DNA of 64,000 bases from Streptomyces mirabilis (GTDB lineage Bacteria > Actinomycetota > Actinomycetes > Streptomycetales > Streptomycetaceae), in contig NZ_JBCJKP010000001.1 in the NCBI RefSeq assembly GCF_039503195.1, positions 3,348,001 through 3,412,000 of the forward strand. Direction: 5' to 3'. The position numbers and the translations under genes were made by a program. Positions 24,255 to 33,808 of the stretch are shown one piece after another (position 1 is the stretch's first letter; each line of letters begins with the position of its first letter). The notes under the pieces were generated by a model, which saw nothing but the letters and a program-made list of their open reading frames with translations, was not told the DNA's origin and ran no database searches.

Positions 24255-25019
24255 ATGAACCAACTGCTCGAGGACAAGGTCGTCCTCGTCAACGGCGGCA
24301 GCCAGGGCGTCGGCGCGGGCATCGTGCGTGCGGCGCTGCGCGAGGGCGCCACGGTCGCCTTCACCGGGCGGCGCACCGAGCTCGGCGAGAAGTTCGCCGC
24401 TGAGACCGGGGCCACGTTCGTACGGGCCGATCTGACCGATCCCGCGCGGGCGCGTGGCAGTGTCGAGCAGGTCGTGGCCGCCCACGGGCGGATCGACTGC
24501 CTGGTGAACGCGGCGGGGCTGACGTCGCGCGGCACGCTCCTGAACACCACGCCGGAACTGTTCGACGCGCACGTGGCGATCAATCTGCGGGCGCCGTTCT
24601 TCGCGATGCAGGCCGCCGTCCAGCATCTGGTGGAGCGCGGGGCGCCGGGCACCGTCGTCAACATCATCACGTCCTCCGCCCACGGCGGGCAGTCCTTCCT
24701 CGCCCCGTACGTCGCCGCCAAGTCCGGGCTCATGGGCCTCACCCGCAACGCCGCCCACGCGCACCGCTGGGACCGGGTCCGGATCAACGGCCTCAACATC
24801 GGCTGGACGGACACCGAGGGCGAGGAGGAGATCCAGCGCGCCTTCCACGGCGCGGGCGACGACTGGCGGGAGAAGGCGGCGAAGACCCAGCCGATGGGCA
24901 AGCTGGGCCAGGTCGACGAGATCGCCGACTTCGTCGTCTTCCTGCTCTCCGACCGCAGTGGCGTGGTCACGGGCTCGGTGATCGACTGGGACCAGATCGT
25001 CTTCGGCGGACTCGACTGA
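24255..25019 (+). CDS. SDR-family oxidoreductase of a LacI-controlled catabolic operon
   Basis: The 254-residue protein has a Rossmann motif VLVNGGSQGVGAGIV (first Gly region slightly changed from TGG), the NAAG motif in VNAAGLTSRG, and the catalytic Ser/Tyr/Lys arrangement near TSSAHGGQSFLAPYVAAKSG. It likely oxidises a polyol or sugar together with the downstream Gfo/Idh/MocA enzyme. The two genes are 94 bp apart, separated by a C/T-rich spacer. Confidence 0.88.
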   Translation: MNQLLEDKVVLVNGGSQGVGAGIVRAALREGATVAFTGRRTELGEKFAAETGATFVRADLTDPARARGSVEQVVAAHGRIDCLVNAAGLTSRGTLLNTTPELFDAHVAINLRAPFFAMQAAVQHLVERGAPGTVVNIITSSAHGGQSFLAPYVAAKSGLMGLTRNAAHAHRWDRVRINGLNIGWTDTEGEEEIQRAFHGAGDDWREKAAKTQPMGKLGQVDEIADFVVFLLSDRSGVVTGSVIDWDQIVFGGLD

Positions 25020-25038
25020 TCCCCCGTCCCTCGCCGCA

Positions 25039-25077
25039 CTCCCTCTCTCCCTCCTCCCCTCTCGCCCCTCCCCCCTC
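25039..25077. repeat. Homopyrimidine tract (25 + 13 nt) between two operon genes
   Basis: The + strand is only C/T from 25039 to 25063 and again from 25065 to 25077, with a single G between. It sits 36 bp before the Gfo/Idh/MocA start and resembles the tract at 17314-17357 in position and composition. Confidence 0.85.
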
Positions 25078-25113
25078 GGCGGGCACACCCTCACTGGCTT
25101 TAGGAGCAATCTC

Positions 25114-26118
25114 ATGCGTATCGGCATCCTGGGACTGGGCCGGATCGGCGCCTTCCACGCGGCGACCCTCGCCGGGCTCGACGCGGTGGACACCCTGGTC
25201 GTCAGCGACCCGGTGGCGGCGGCCACCGCGGCCGCGGTGGAGCGGTTCGGGGCGACGGCGGTGGACTCCCCCGAGGCGGTGCTCGCCGCCGGGGTCGACG
25301 GCATCGTCATCGCGGCCGCCACCGACGCGCACCCCGCGCTCATCCTCGCCGCGGTCAAGGCGGGTGTCCCGGTGTTCTGCGAGAAGCCGGTGGCGCGGAC
25401 CGTCGAGGAGAGCCTCGACGTGCTGGAAAGCGTCCGGGACAGCGGTGTCGAGGTGCAGATCGGCTACAACCGGCGTTTCGACGCGGGCTGTGTGGCCGCC
25501 CGCAAGGCCGTGGTGAGCGGCGAACTCGGCAAGCTGCACACCGTACGGTCCACCACGCTGGACCCGGCGCCGCCGCCCGCCGCGTACGTCGCGGTCTCCG
25601 GGGGCATCTTCCGCGACTGCAGCGTGCACGACTTCGACATCGTGCGCTGGGTCACGGGCCGCGAGGTGGTCGAGGTGTACGCGGCCGGTGGCAACCGGGG
25701 TGCCGAGTACATCGCCGAGGCGGGTGACGTCGACACCGCGTCCGCGATCCTCACCCTCGACGACGGCACCATCGCTCTGGTCTCCAACTCCCGCCACAAC
25801 GCGCGGGGTTACGACGTCCGCCTGGAGCTGCACGGCATGCGCGACAGCATCGCCGTGGGCCTGGAGGACAAGCTGCCGCTGCGTTCCGTCGAGCCGGGCG
25901 CCACCTTCCCGGCGGGTCCGCCGCACGACTTCTTCATGGACCGGTTCGCCCCCGCCTACCGCGCCGAACTCACCGCCTTCACGGAGGTCGTCGCGGGCCG
26001 CGCCACCTCGCCGTGCACGGTCGCCGACGCCATCGAGGCCGGCTGGATCGCCGAGGCCTGCGCCCTTTCGCTGGCCGAGCACCGGCCCGTACGCCTGGAG
26101 GAGGTACGCGAGGCCTGA
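25114..26118 (+). CDS. Gfo/Idh/MocA-family dehydrogenase, inositol 2-dehydrogenase-like
   Basis: The 334-residue protein begins MRIGILGLGRIGAFHAATLA (Rossmann) and has the EKP motif VFCEKPVA with catalytic Lys, then FRDCSVHDFDIVRW, a pattern of inositol 2-dehydrogenases (Asp/His catalytic pair). It may oxidise a cyclitol or sugar with NAD+. The start has TAGGAG at good spacing. Second gene of the operon facing away from the LacI gene. Confidence 0.88.
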   Translation: MRIGILGLGRIGAFHAATLAGLDAVDTLVVSDPVAAATAAAVERFGATAVDSPEAVLAAGVDGIVIAAATDAHPALILAAVKAGVPVFCEKPVARTVEESLDVLESVRDSGVEVQIGYNRRFDAGCVAARKAVVSGELGKLHTVRSTTLDPAPPPAAYVAVSGGIFRDCSVHDFDIVRWVTGREVVEVYAAGGNRGAEYIAEAGDVDTASAILTLDDGTIALVSNSRHNARGYDVRLELHGMRDSIAVGLEDKLPLRSVEPGATFPAGPPHDFFMDRFAPAYRAELTAFTEVVAGRATSPCTVADAIEAGWIAEACALSLAEHRPVRLEEVREA

Positions 26119-26188
26119 CCGCCGGACGCGGCGGGGCCGGTCGGCGCGCCCGAAGACCCGGGGCCGCCGTCCGGGGCCCTCGTGCGTC

Positions 26189-26252
26189 GCGGCCGTCGTG
26201 CGGTGCGGCCGTCAGGCGGTGCGGCCGTCAGACGTCGCGGCCGTCAGGCGAG
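26189..26252. repeat. 16-bp tandem repeat (GCGGCCGTCAGGCGGT-type), four copies
   Basis: Four consecutive 16-bp units begin at 26189, 26205, 26221 and 26237; all share GCGGCCGTC. The last copy overlaps the stop codon and final codons of the leftward NmrA-like gene. Confidence 0.9.
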
Positions 26253-27134
26253 AACAGCCGGCTTGAGGATCTCCTCGCACCACTGCCGGAACGTGGTGGG
26301 GGTGGTGGCCTCCGGGGTGCGCGGCTCGGCGTTGTCGAGGCCACGGTCCTTGGCCGTCGCCATGTCCGCCATGCCCTGCGCCATCGCCTCGGACATCCCC
26401 CGCTGCTTCAGCGTGTCCCTGAACGACTCGACGGGGACGTACTGGAACCGCACCGGCCTCCCCAACACCTCGGACATGATCCGCGCCATGTCCTCGAAGG
26501 ACAGGTCCTCGGGCCCGAGCACCGGCACCTCGCCCTGCCCGCTCCAGGAGCGGTCGAGCAGCAGCCCGGCGGCCACGGCGGCGATGTCGCGGGTGGCACA
26601 GGTCGGCGCCTTGAGGTCGCCGGCGACGGGCTGGAAGAACACGCCCTCGCTCCCGATCGCCTCGACCTGGCGCAGCAGGTTGTCCATGAACGAGGGCAAC
26701 GTCAGCGCCCGATAGCCCACCCCCGTCCCCGCGATCAGGTCGTCCATCGCCAGGGAGGCCGACACCAGCCCGGCATTGCCGGGCACCCCGCGCCCCAGGG
26801 CCGAGATCCCCACGACCCGCCGAACCCCCCGCCGCTTGAAGGCGTCGCAAGCGGGCCTACTGAAGTCCACATAGACGTCCTCGACCCGCGCGGCCCGCGG
26901 ATTCGGCGGCGCCAGCCAAAAGACGCTGTCCGCTCCGGCGAACGCCGCGTCGACGACGTCGGGGTCGCCGTGCGAGCCGACCACGACCTCGACCCGCTCG
27001 CGCACCCGCGGCGCGAGCCGGGAGGGATCGCGCGCGATCACCCGAACCGACTCCCCGCCGTCGAGGACGTCGCCCAGGACGATGTCGAGGACCTGGCGGC
27101 CGATCTGCCCGGTGGGCGTAGTGATGACGATCAC
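26244..27134 (-). CDS. NmrA/NAD(P)H-binding atypical SDR
   Basis: The protein of about 296 residues starts VIVITTPTGQIGRQVL, the glycine-rich NAD(P) motif of the NmrA/atypical SDR group. There is no YxxxK active site; members act as redox sensors or NAD(P)H:quinone oxidoreductases. GTG 27134 has an excellent AGGAGG site 8 nt upstream, so the longer frame to 27212 is rejected. It diverges from the LysR gene at 27253, an arrangement in which LysR proteins often control the neighbour. Confidence 0.87.
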   Translation of the reverse strand: MIVITTPTGQIGRQVLDIVLGDVLDGGESVRVIARDPSRLAPRVRERVEVVVGSHGDPDVVDAAFAGADSVFWLAPPNPRAARVEDVYVDFSRPACDAFKRRGVRRVVGISALGRGVPGNAGLVSASLAMDDLIAGTGVGYRALTLPSFMDNLLRQVEAIGSEGVFFQPVAGDLKAPTCATRDIAAVAAGLLLDRSWSGQGEVPVLGPEDLSFEDMARIMSEVLGRPVRFQYVPVESFRDTLKQRGMSEAMAQGMADMATAKDRGLDNAEPRTPEATTPTTFRQWCEEILKPAVLA

Positions 27135-27252
27135 GAAAAGGAACCTCCTGAGGAACGGCGAACGGGATGCCCGAACACCACACCCAGTCACTCTGCGCTC
27201 GCCGCACATCACGCGTCCAATACCTCTTCGGGCACATTGATACCCTCAGGGC

Positions 27253-28065
27253 ATGGATCTGGACCTGCGCAAACTGCGGTACTTCACGGCCGTCGCGCAG
27301 CACGAGCACTTCGGCCGCGCCGCCCGGCAACTGCACATCGCACAGCCCGTACTGAGCCGTCAGATCCGCGCGCTGGAACAGGAGTTGGGCTGCGCGCTGC
27401 TGGTGCGCACGACCCGCAGCGTGCGTCTGACCCCGGCCGGCCGGCAACTCTACGAAGACGCGCCGGGCGTACTCGCCGCCGCGCAGGCCGCCACCCGCCG
27501 GGTGCACGGCGCCGCCCGCGCCGACCGTCTGGTCGTCGGCTTCGCCCCCGGTCTGAGCGTCTCCCCCGCGATCCTCGCGTTCACCCGGACCCACGCCGAC
27601 GTCGAGATCGAGCTGCTCCACCTGAACTGGTACGAGAAGGGCGAGGCGCTCCGGGACGGCCGGGCCGACGTCGGCTTCCTGCGCCACCCCTTCGACGCGG
27701 AGGGGATCCACACCATCCCGGTGGGCAGCGAACCGAAGGTCGTATGCCTCCCCACCACGCACCCCCTGGCGTCCCGCCGCCGGCTGACCCTGGCCGCCCT
27801 CGACGGCGAGACGATCCTGGACTTCCAGGCGCGCCGCACCGCGACGGTGGAGGAGAAACTCGAACTGGTCGCGGCCGGGCGCGGCATAGCAGTTCTGCCA
27901 CGCAGCGTCGCCCGCTCCTACTCACGCCCCGACCTCGTGAACCGACCGGTGACCGACGTCCCACCGACCGAGATCTGCCTCGCCGTACTCGAGGGCCGCC
28001 GCGACGGACTCCTGAACGACTTCCTGACCACCGCGACACACGCGCTGTCCGAACACCACTCCTGA
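27253..28065 (+). CDS. LysR-family transcriptional regulator
   Basis: The 270-residue protein has the LysR helix-turn-helix (RYFTAVAQHEHFGRAARQLH, residues 9-28, then SRQIRALEQELG) and a LysR substrate-binding domain. The 118-bp region shared with the divergent NmrA-like gene contains 8-bp inverted arms TGCCCGAA (27168-27175) and TTCGGGCA (27227-27234), possible half-sites. Confidence 0.9.
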   Translation: MDLDLRKLRYFTAVAQHEHFGRAARQLHIAQPVLSRQIRALEQELGCALLVRTTRSVRLTPAGRQLYEDAPGVLAAAQAATRRVHGAARADRLVVGFAPGLSVSPAILAFTRTHADVEIELLHLNWYEKGEALRDGRADVGFLRHPFDAEGIHTIPVGSEPKVVCLPTTHPLASRRRLTLAALDGETILDFQARRTATVEEKLELVAAGRGIAVLPRSVARSYSRPDLVNRPVTDVPPTEICLAVLEGRRDGLLNDFLTTATHALSEHHS

Positions 28066-28121
28066 AGCCCCCTCCGGGGTGAACCACCCCGTTTCCTGCG
28101 AGAGTTGCGAAAATAGGGGCC

Positions 28122-28978
28122 ATGACGCGCAACGCATCCACCGAACTGGGCGAATTCCTCAGGGCCCGGCGCGCGGAGCTCACCCCCCGTTCCGTGGGAC
28201 TGCCCGGCGGGACCGTCCGGCGGCGGGTGCCGGGTCTGCGCCGGGAGGAAGTGGCCATGCTGGCCGCGATCAGCACCGACCACTACACCCGCCTGGAACA
28301 GGGCCGCGTCCAGGCGTCCGAGCCCGTCCTGGACGCCATCACCCGCGTCCTGGACCTGGACGAGGACCAGCGCGCCTACGTGTTCGAGCTGGCCGGCAAG
28401 GAGCCCGCGCGCCCGCGCCCGCAAGGCGTGCAGAAGGTCCAGCCGCAGTTGCGGCGGCTGCTCGACGACCTCGCCTCCCTCCCCGCCATGGTCCTGGGCC
28501 GCCAGATGGACGTACTGGCGTGGAACCCCCTGGCCGCAGCCCTGGTGGGCGACTTCGCCCAGCTCCCGGCGGAGGAACGCAACTACGCCCGGATGGTCTT
28601 CTCCCCCGCCATGCGCGAGCTGTACGCGGACTGGGAGACCACGGCCCGCACGACGGTCGCCCAACTCCGCATGGAGGCCGCCCACAACGCCGGCTCCCCC
28701 GCCTCACCACCCTCGTGAACGACCTCTCCGAGCAGGACCCCGACTTCCGCCGCTGGTGGGCCGCCCACCACGTGGCCGCGCGCACCACCGGCACCAAGAC
28801 CCTCAACCATCCGATCGCCGGCACCCTCGTCCTCGAATGGGACACCCTCACCGCCACCACCGACCCCGACCAACAACTCATCATCTGGACGGCCGCCCCC
28901 GACACCCCCACCCAGGAGGGGCTGCGGTTCCTCGCGTCGTGGGCGGCGGGGGGCCGGGAGGCCGGGCGGGGCACCTAG
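28122..28978 (+). pseudogene. XRE-family regulator with MmyB-like ligand-binding domain, frameshifted
   Basis: The frame from 28122 gives a normal N-terminus (VPGLRREEVAMLAAISTDHY, XRE helix-turn-helix) and the start of the MmyB-like domain, but stops at 28718. The expected rest (LSEQDPDFRRWWAAHHVAAR and WDTLTATTDPDQQL) continues in another frame to 28978. The break lies in a run of five C at 28696-28700; six would restore NAGSPRLTTLVNDL. Whether a real mutation or an assembly error is unknown. The intact family member would be about 285 residues. Confidence 0.85.
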
Positions 28979-29038
28979 GGTTGAAACCACCCCGGGCCTG
29001 ATGGGTGAGCTGGGGCGTGTGGCTGCCGCCGTCCCTGC

Positions 29039-30105
29039 TCACGGACCGTGTTGCTCCATCAGGCGCATGAGGTTCCGCTTGCGTTTCTGGGTGGCGCGCA
29101 GAGCGGTGACGTACGCGCTGAACTCGTCCGGTGTGCCCAGACGGCGGTGGCAGTCGCGCATGCCGAGCAGCATGCTGACGAGCTGCTCGTATATCGCGTT
29201 GCCGGTCTGCTGCGTAAGCGGCTCGGCCAGGCGCAGGTAGACGCCGAGTGCGTCGGCGGGACGGGCTGCGCAGGCCTGGTCGGCGAGTGCGAGCCACTGT
29301 CGGTCGTGAGCACCGGCTTCGGTCGCGGCCTGCCAGGCGGCCTCGACATCCTTGTCGTCGAGCAGGGCGTCGACCAGGACGGGCCCGCCGTACCAGCCCC
29401 CGTGCCGCCGCCCCGCGTCCTCGCGCAACAGCGCCAGGGCACCCGCGCGTTCGGCCGGCCAGCAGTCGGCGGCCCGCGCGGCGGCGCGCAACTGCTGGTA
29501 AGCCGGCAGGGTGTGGCGAGCGCCGAAGTGGTCGCGGCGCAGGCTGACGGCGTCGGGGAGCCGGGCCGCCCGCGCGTAACGCTCACAGAGATCGTCGACG
29601 AGGGCGGTGTCGACGGCGCCGAGGTCCCGGACTTCCTGGATGCCGCGTTCCGCCCAGCGCAGCGCCTCGTCGGAGCGTCCCGCGACGTCCAGCTCGCGGG
29701 CGATGACCAGATGCGTGTGACCGTTCGCCGCGAGGTCGGCCGCGTGCACGGCGATCACCGCGTCGACGTCGCCTCCCGCCTCGGCCAACCGCTCCATGAG
29801 GTACTTCTCCGCCCAGCCGGTGCGCTTGCGCCGCCACGCCCGGGTCACCAGCTCCCGCAGGACGGTCATCCCTCCTTCGCCGAGGACATCCGCGTAGTCG
29901 AGCGGATCGATATCGGTGATGCCGTCACACTCGCCGAGCACACGGCCGACCAGCCAGCGGGCCAACTCCTCCGGGTCGGGGCGCGCCACACGGCACGCGT
30001 CGAGATGGACACCGCGTCGAGGTATCCGAGCCCGCGCTCGAAGGAGCGGCCGCCGGCCAGCGCTTTGAGGTTCGCCTCGGTGAGGCCGCGCCTACTTCTA
30101 TCCAC
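29039..30105 (-). pseudogene. SWIM zinc-finger family gene with a large internal deletion
   Basis: The N-terminus (GTG 30105; DRSRRGLTEANLKALAGG, GYLDAVS) matches the start of Streptomyces SWIM zinc-finger proteins. From about 30000 downwards the reading frame changes and matches only their C-terminal helical-repeat half (ARPDPEELARWLVGRVL, then AEKYLMERLAEAGGD). The middle, including the CxC...CxH zinc ligands, is gone. A 9-bp direct repeat CGCGTCGAG stands at 30013-30021 and 29996-30004, by the junction. A start at GTG 29989 would give a 316-residue C-terminal fragment, which may or may not be expressed. Confidence 0.78.
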
Positions 30106-30174
30106 CCTGACCAGGTTACGTACGTGATGTGCCGTCAGCTCAGGGATGGGCAGGACACGAGCCCTAGGCGCAAT

Positions 30175-31779
30175 TCAGCTTCCTCGTCTTGCCGCTCCCG
30201 CCAGAATCCATGCTTCGACCGCCTCGTACTGCTGGCGCTGTTCCTCCGCCTTCTGCCGCCCGGAGATCTTTGTCCCTGTCCAGCCGAGAGCGAAGCCCAG
30301 GGGTATGGAGACAAGGCCGGTGGTGGTGAACGGGAACCAGTTGAAGTCGGAGTGCGGGAAGGCGGAGAAGGGGGAACCGGAGACGAGGTTGGTGCCGGTC
30401 ATGAGGACGAGGGTGGCGAGTGTGCCGCCGATCAGGGTCCACAGCAGACCCGTGCGGGTGTAGCGGCGCCAGAAGAGGCTGTAGACCAGTGCCGGTGCGA
30501 GTGCGGATGCACCGATGGAGGCCGACAGCAGAGCCAACGGCTGCAGATTGTGATGCTGGACGAGGGTGGCCAGCAGGATGGTGGGGGCGCCCACCGCCAG
30601 GGCGGAGACCCGGGCGATGGTCATCTCGCGGCGGGGAGTCGTATCACGGTGCGCGAGCAGGTCGTGCGCGAGGGTGTTGGCACAGGCCAGGATCATGCTG
30701 GCGACCGATGCGAGCAGGGTGAGGAAAAGCGCCGTTGTGACCATGGTGAACAGGAACGTTTCGGACGTCGAAACACTCGTTCCGAGCGCGGCCCGTGAGC
30801 CCAGCAGATACGCGGTCCTGCCCGTCGGGTCGGCACCGGCGATCGTCGTGCGCCCGATCAGCGCCGCTGCCCCGATGCTGACGACCGTGCAGATCAGCAT
30901 GAACAGTGCGACGCACGACACAGCCCAGGACATCGACCGGCGCACCTGACGGGCACTGGTCGCGGTGTACATGCGCATGGTGACGTGCGGCAGGCAGGCG
31001 CCCCCGAGGATGACGGTGAGCTCCGAGCTGATCATGTCGAGCCGAGGGCTGGGGCCACCGGCGAACTGGAGACCGGAGTGCAGGAAGGCCGACCCCACGC
31101 CGCTGTGCGCTGCCGCGGCGGAGAACAGCTTGCCCAGGTCCCAGTCGAACTGCCGCAGAATCAGCGCGGCCACGACCGCGCCGGAGCCGAACAGCATCAC
31201 GATCTTCAAGACCTGGATGAGGGCTGTGCCCTTCATACCACCGATCACCGCGTAAGTGATCATCAGTGCGCCGATCCCGACGATGCATCCGGTCTTCAGC
31301 GAGTCACTGGAAAAGCCAAGGATGAACGCCAGCAGATCACCGGTGCCGGCGAGCTGGATGAGCATCATCGGCAGCAGGGCCGCGATCGTCGCCACACACG
31401 CGGCGATGCGCACCTTGCGGCCGGGCATCCGCCGCGCAAGCACGTCGCCCATGGTGAACCGGCCCGCGTTGCGCAACGGTTCGGCCAGCAGGAACATCAG
31501 CAGCATGAGGGAGAGGGCGATGCTCAGTGCCAGGACGACGCCGTCGTACCCGTCGAGCGCGATCACCCCGCCTGTGGACAGGACCGTCGCCGCGGAAATG
31601 TAATCCCCGGCGATGGCAAGGCCGTTGCGCATCGGCGACAGCGACCCGTACCCGGTGTAGAACTCGTCGAGGTCGTCACCGTCAGGTCCTGTCATCACGC
31701 ACAGCAGCAGGATGATCGTAGCGACCGCCGTGAATGCCACCAAAGACATTGCTTGCGTGGAACTGCTGAAGCCGCTCAC
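30175..31779 (-). CDS. Sodium:solute symporter (SSS family, ActP-like cation/acetate symporter)
   Basis: The protein of about 534 residues has some 13 hydrophobic helices and SSS signatures such as DEFYTGYGSLSPMRNGLAIA and GDYISAATVLSTGG near the N-terminus. ActP-type proteins import acetate or other monocarboxylates with Na+ or H+. GTG 31779 overlaps the stop of the DUF485 gene (GTGA), as usual for this pair; the much longer open frame to 32376 is not coding. Confidence 0.9.
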   Translation of the reverse strand: MSGFSSSTQAMSLVAFTAVATIILLLCVMTGPDGDDLDEFYTGYGSLSPMRNGLAIAGDYISAATVLSTGGVIALDGYDGVVLALSIALSLMLLMFLLAEPLRNAGRFTMGDVLARRMPGRKVRIAACVATIAALLPMMLIQLAGTGDLLAFILGFSSDSLKTGCIVGIGALMITYAVIGGMKGTALIQVLKIVMLFGSGAVVAALILRQFDWDLGKLFSAAAAHSGVGSAFLHSGLQFAGGPSPRLDMISSELTVILGGACLPHVTMRMYTATSARQVRRSMSWAVSCVALFMLICTVVSIGAAALIGRTTIAGADPTGRTAYLLGSRAALGTSVSTSETFLFTMVTTALFLTLLASVASMILACANTLAHDLLAHRDTTPRREMTIARVSALAVGAPTILLATLVQHHNLQPLALLSASIGASALAPALVYSLFWRRYTRTGLLWTLIGGTLATLVLMTGTNLVSGSPFSAFPHSDFNWFPFTTTGLVSIPLGFALGWTGTKISGRQKAEEQRQQYEAVEAWILAGAARRGS

Positions 31780-32231
31780 CGAGCCGCTCCCCGCTTCACG
31801 TCCAGCTCGGCGTGCTTGCGAATGCGGTCCGCAATCGGGTCGACCCTGCGGCGCGCGGCGTGCTCGTAGAGCCCGACCGACAGGCAGGTGACGGGTACCT
31901 GGAGCAGCCCGAGAAGCAGCCCCGTGGACAGGCCGCCCGAGACAGTGCCCGTCATCAACGACGGCGCGAACGCGGACAGCACAAGAAAGAGCGTGAAGTA
32001 CCCGAGCGCCGTGAACGTCGCCACGCGCCGCTGGGTGCGGTAGGCGCGGCGCAACACACGTAGGTCGCTGTGGTGACCGAGCCCCGTATCGGGCGACGTC
32101 GCCCCACTGTCGAACTCCTGATGCTGCTGCCACGCGTAGATGACATCGGAAGAGGCGAAATGAGGCGCGGGGCGGTACGGCGCTCCTGACCGGCGCGGCT
32201 GGTATGCGGGATAAGGGAACGGCTCTGGCAT
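31776..32231 (-). CDS. DUF485 membrane protein, partner of the SSS symporter
   Basis: A 151-residue protein with a hydrophilic N-terminus and two membrane helices (FTALGYFTLFLVLSAFAPSL and GLSTGLLLGLLQVPVTCLSV) and the DUF485 pattern YRTQRRVATF...YEHAARR. DUF485 (YjcH) genes precede ActP symporters and probably assist them. ATG 32231 is supported by GAGGAG; two earlier in-frame ATGs lack one. It overlaps the symporter by 4 bp. Confidence 0.88.
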   Translation of the reverse strand: MPEPFPYPAYQPRRSGAPYRPAPHFASSDVIYAWQQHQEFDSGATSPDTGLGHHSDLRVLRRAYRTQRRVATFTALGYFTLFLVLSAFAPSLMTGTVSGGLSTGLLLGLLQVPVTCLSVGLYEHAARRRVDPIADRIRKHAELDVKRGAAR

Positions 32232-32680
32232 CCCGATTCTCCTCATGCGACTCATGGACCCATACGGGACCGAAGGGAAGCGGGGGGTGGGCGCACGCTA
32301 CCCAGCAGGTATGGACCTGCGCCAGGCTCTGGCCAAACTGAACAGTTGGTATGCAGCAGATCGATGGCTGTATCAACTACTTCTGTTCGGCGCCGGGAAT
32401 CATGGGCCCGTCGTACCGCGAGTTCCACCGACGAGACGAGGGCGGATCCGCGATCAAGGACGCGCGGCCGAGGAGCTCATCGAGCAAACCGGGCTCGGTG
32501 CGGCTTGCGGGGGTCAAGTCCTCCGCCGGGCCGCGCAAACACTGGCCTGACACCGCGAAGCGCTCGCGTCGGCACCCACGCGTCCGCCGGGTCCTCGCGA
32601 CCGCACCGCCCCGGCCGCTCGGGGAGATCTTGGCGGAGGCGCGTGCGGACCCCGTTTCCCGAAATCGCCCGGCTCCGTGC
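32232..32680. other. 449-bp gap without a recognised gene
   Basis: Between the DUF485 gene and the mce locus promoter motif, open frames exist on the + strand (for example 32245-32550, with LIEQTGLGAACGGQVLRRAA). None has a ribosome site or a family I recognise, and GC skew between codon positions is weak. The region should contain the divergent promoter of the DUF485/symporter operon. Confidence 0.5.
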
Positions 32681-32708
32681 GACGGACCCGCCGCCCCGCC
32701 CCGTAGAG
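32681..32708 (+). promoter_or_regulatory. Candidate sigma-factor promoter, copy 1 (GACGGAC-N15-GTAGAG)
   Basis: GACGGAC at 32681-32687 and GTAGAG at 32703-32708, continuing as CAGA, recur with identical 15-bp spacing at 35027-35054. The GTAGAG is 41 bp before the transglycosylase GTG start, leaving room for a short leader with the GAGGGGAG ribosome site. Confidence 0.5.
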
Positions 32709-32743
32709 CAGACGACATCAGCTCACAGCGAGGGGAGCGCGAC

Positions 32744-33802
32744 GTGGCAGGGCACAGAGTCAGAGGCGCCAGGGGTACGGCGGTCGCGGCGGCGGCCATG
32801 GCGGCGCTGACCGCGTCACAGGCGCCGGGGGCGGTCCCGGCACGGGCTTCCGTACCCCCGCGGCAGGCGCCCGCCGAGCAGGGGCCGAGCGTGTCGGGCG
32901 ACACGCGGTACCGCACCGACCTTCCGCTGCTGCGGACCCGGGAACGCGAGGGCGAGGCGTCGGTGGCGGGCGCCGCGCTGCCGGCGAGCGTGTTCGCCGC
33001 CTACCGGCACGCCGAGGCGGAACTCGCACGCGCCGCGCCCGGCTGCCGGCTGCGGTGGCAGTTGCTGGCCGCGATCGGCCAGGTCGAGTCCGGGCAGGCG
33101 CGCGGCGGTCGGGTGACGGCGGACGGTACGACCGTGGCGCCCATCCTCGGGCCGCGGCTGGACGGCGGCGCCTTCGCCGTCGTGCGGGACACCGACGGCG
33201 GCGCGTACGACGGGGACGCGGCCTACGACCGGGCGGTCGGACCGATGCAGTTCATCCCGTCGACCTGGGCCCGCTGGGGCACGGACGGCAATGGCGACGG
33301 GCGGGCCGACCCGGACAACGTCTTCGACGCGGCGCTCGCCGCCGGGCGCTACCTGTGTGCGGGCGGACGAGACCTCTCCGACCCGGCCGAGCTGGACCGG
33401 GCGGTCCTCGGCTACAACCACGCGGAGGCGTATCTGCGCACGGTCAGGGCCTGGTACACGTACTTCCTGGAAGGCTACCGGGTGGTGCCGGACAGCTCCG
33501 CGGAGTCCTCGGCGCACCCGGAGCCGTCGCGGCCGCCGTCCACGCCGAAGCCCTCACCGACACCGTCCGCCCGTCCGGGCGCCGCCCCCTCCCCGAAACC
33601 GTCCGCACGTCCCTCGCCGACCCCCGGCCCGTCCCGTCCGGCGGGCGGGGCCACTCCGACGGAGAAGCCCCAACTCCCCTCGCCCGGCACGGACATCGAA
33701 CTGCCCGGCGACGACCTGCTGCCCAGCGGCGGTCCGCTGACCAGTAACAGCGGGGACTCGACGACCTCCGCCCCCTCCACAACCGCGACTACCGGGCGGT
33801 AA
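32744..33802 (+). CDS. Secreted lytic transglycosylase with Pro-rich tail, first gene of the mce locus
   Basis: About 352 residues: a signal-like N-terminus (GTAVAAAAMAALTASQAPGA), then an SLT_2/MltB-like domain (about 85-245) with the catalytic Glu in AAIGQVESGQ and the family segment VGPMQFIPSTWARWGTDGNG. A Pro/Ser/Thr-rich tail of about 100 residues follows. It cleaves peptidoglycan glycan strands, perhaps to let the Mce complex span the wall; that role is inferred. GTG 32744 has GAGGGGAG upstream. Confidence 0.88.
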   Translation: MAGHRVRGARGTAVAAAAMAALTASQAPGAVPARASVPPRQAPAEQGPSVSGDTRYRTDLPLLRTREREGEASVAGAALPASVFAAYRHAEAELARAAPGCRLRWQLLAAIGQVESGQARGGRVTADGTTVAPILGPRLDGGAFAVVRDTDGGAYDGDAAYDRAVGPMQFIPSTWARWGTDGNGDGRADPDNVFDAALAAGRYLCAGGRDLSDPAELDRAVLGYNHAEAYLRTVRAWYTYFLEGYRVVPDSSAESSAHPEPSRPPSTPKPSPTPSARPGAAPSPKPSARPSPTPGPSRPAGGATPTEKPQLPSPGTDIELPGDDLLPSGGPLTSNSGDSTTSAPSTTATTGR

Positions 33803-33808
33803 TGTCAC

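Noticed and set aside
13091..26252. Short tandem arrays as CRISPR
   Set aside because: Units are contiguous without unique spacers, and no cas genes are present.
32245..32550. Possible gene ahead of the mce locus
   Set aside because: No ribosome site, no family and overlapping open frames in other phases; left as a non-coding gap.
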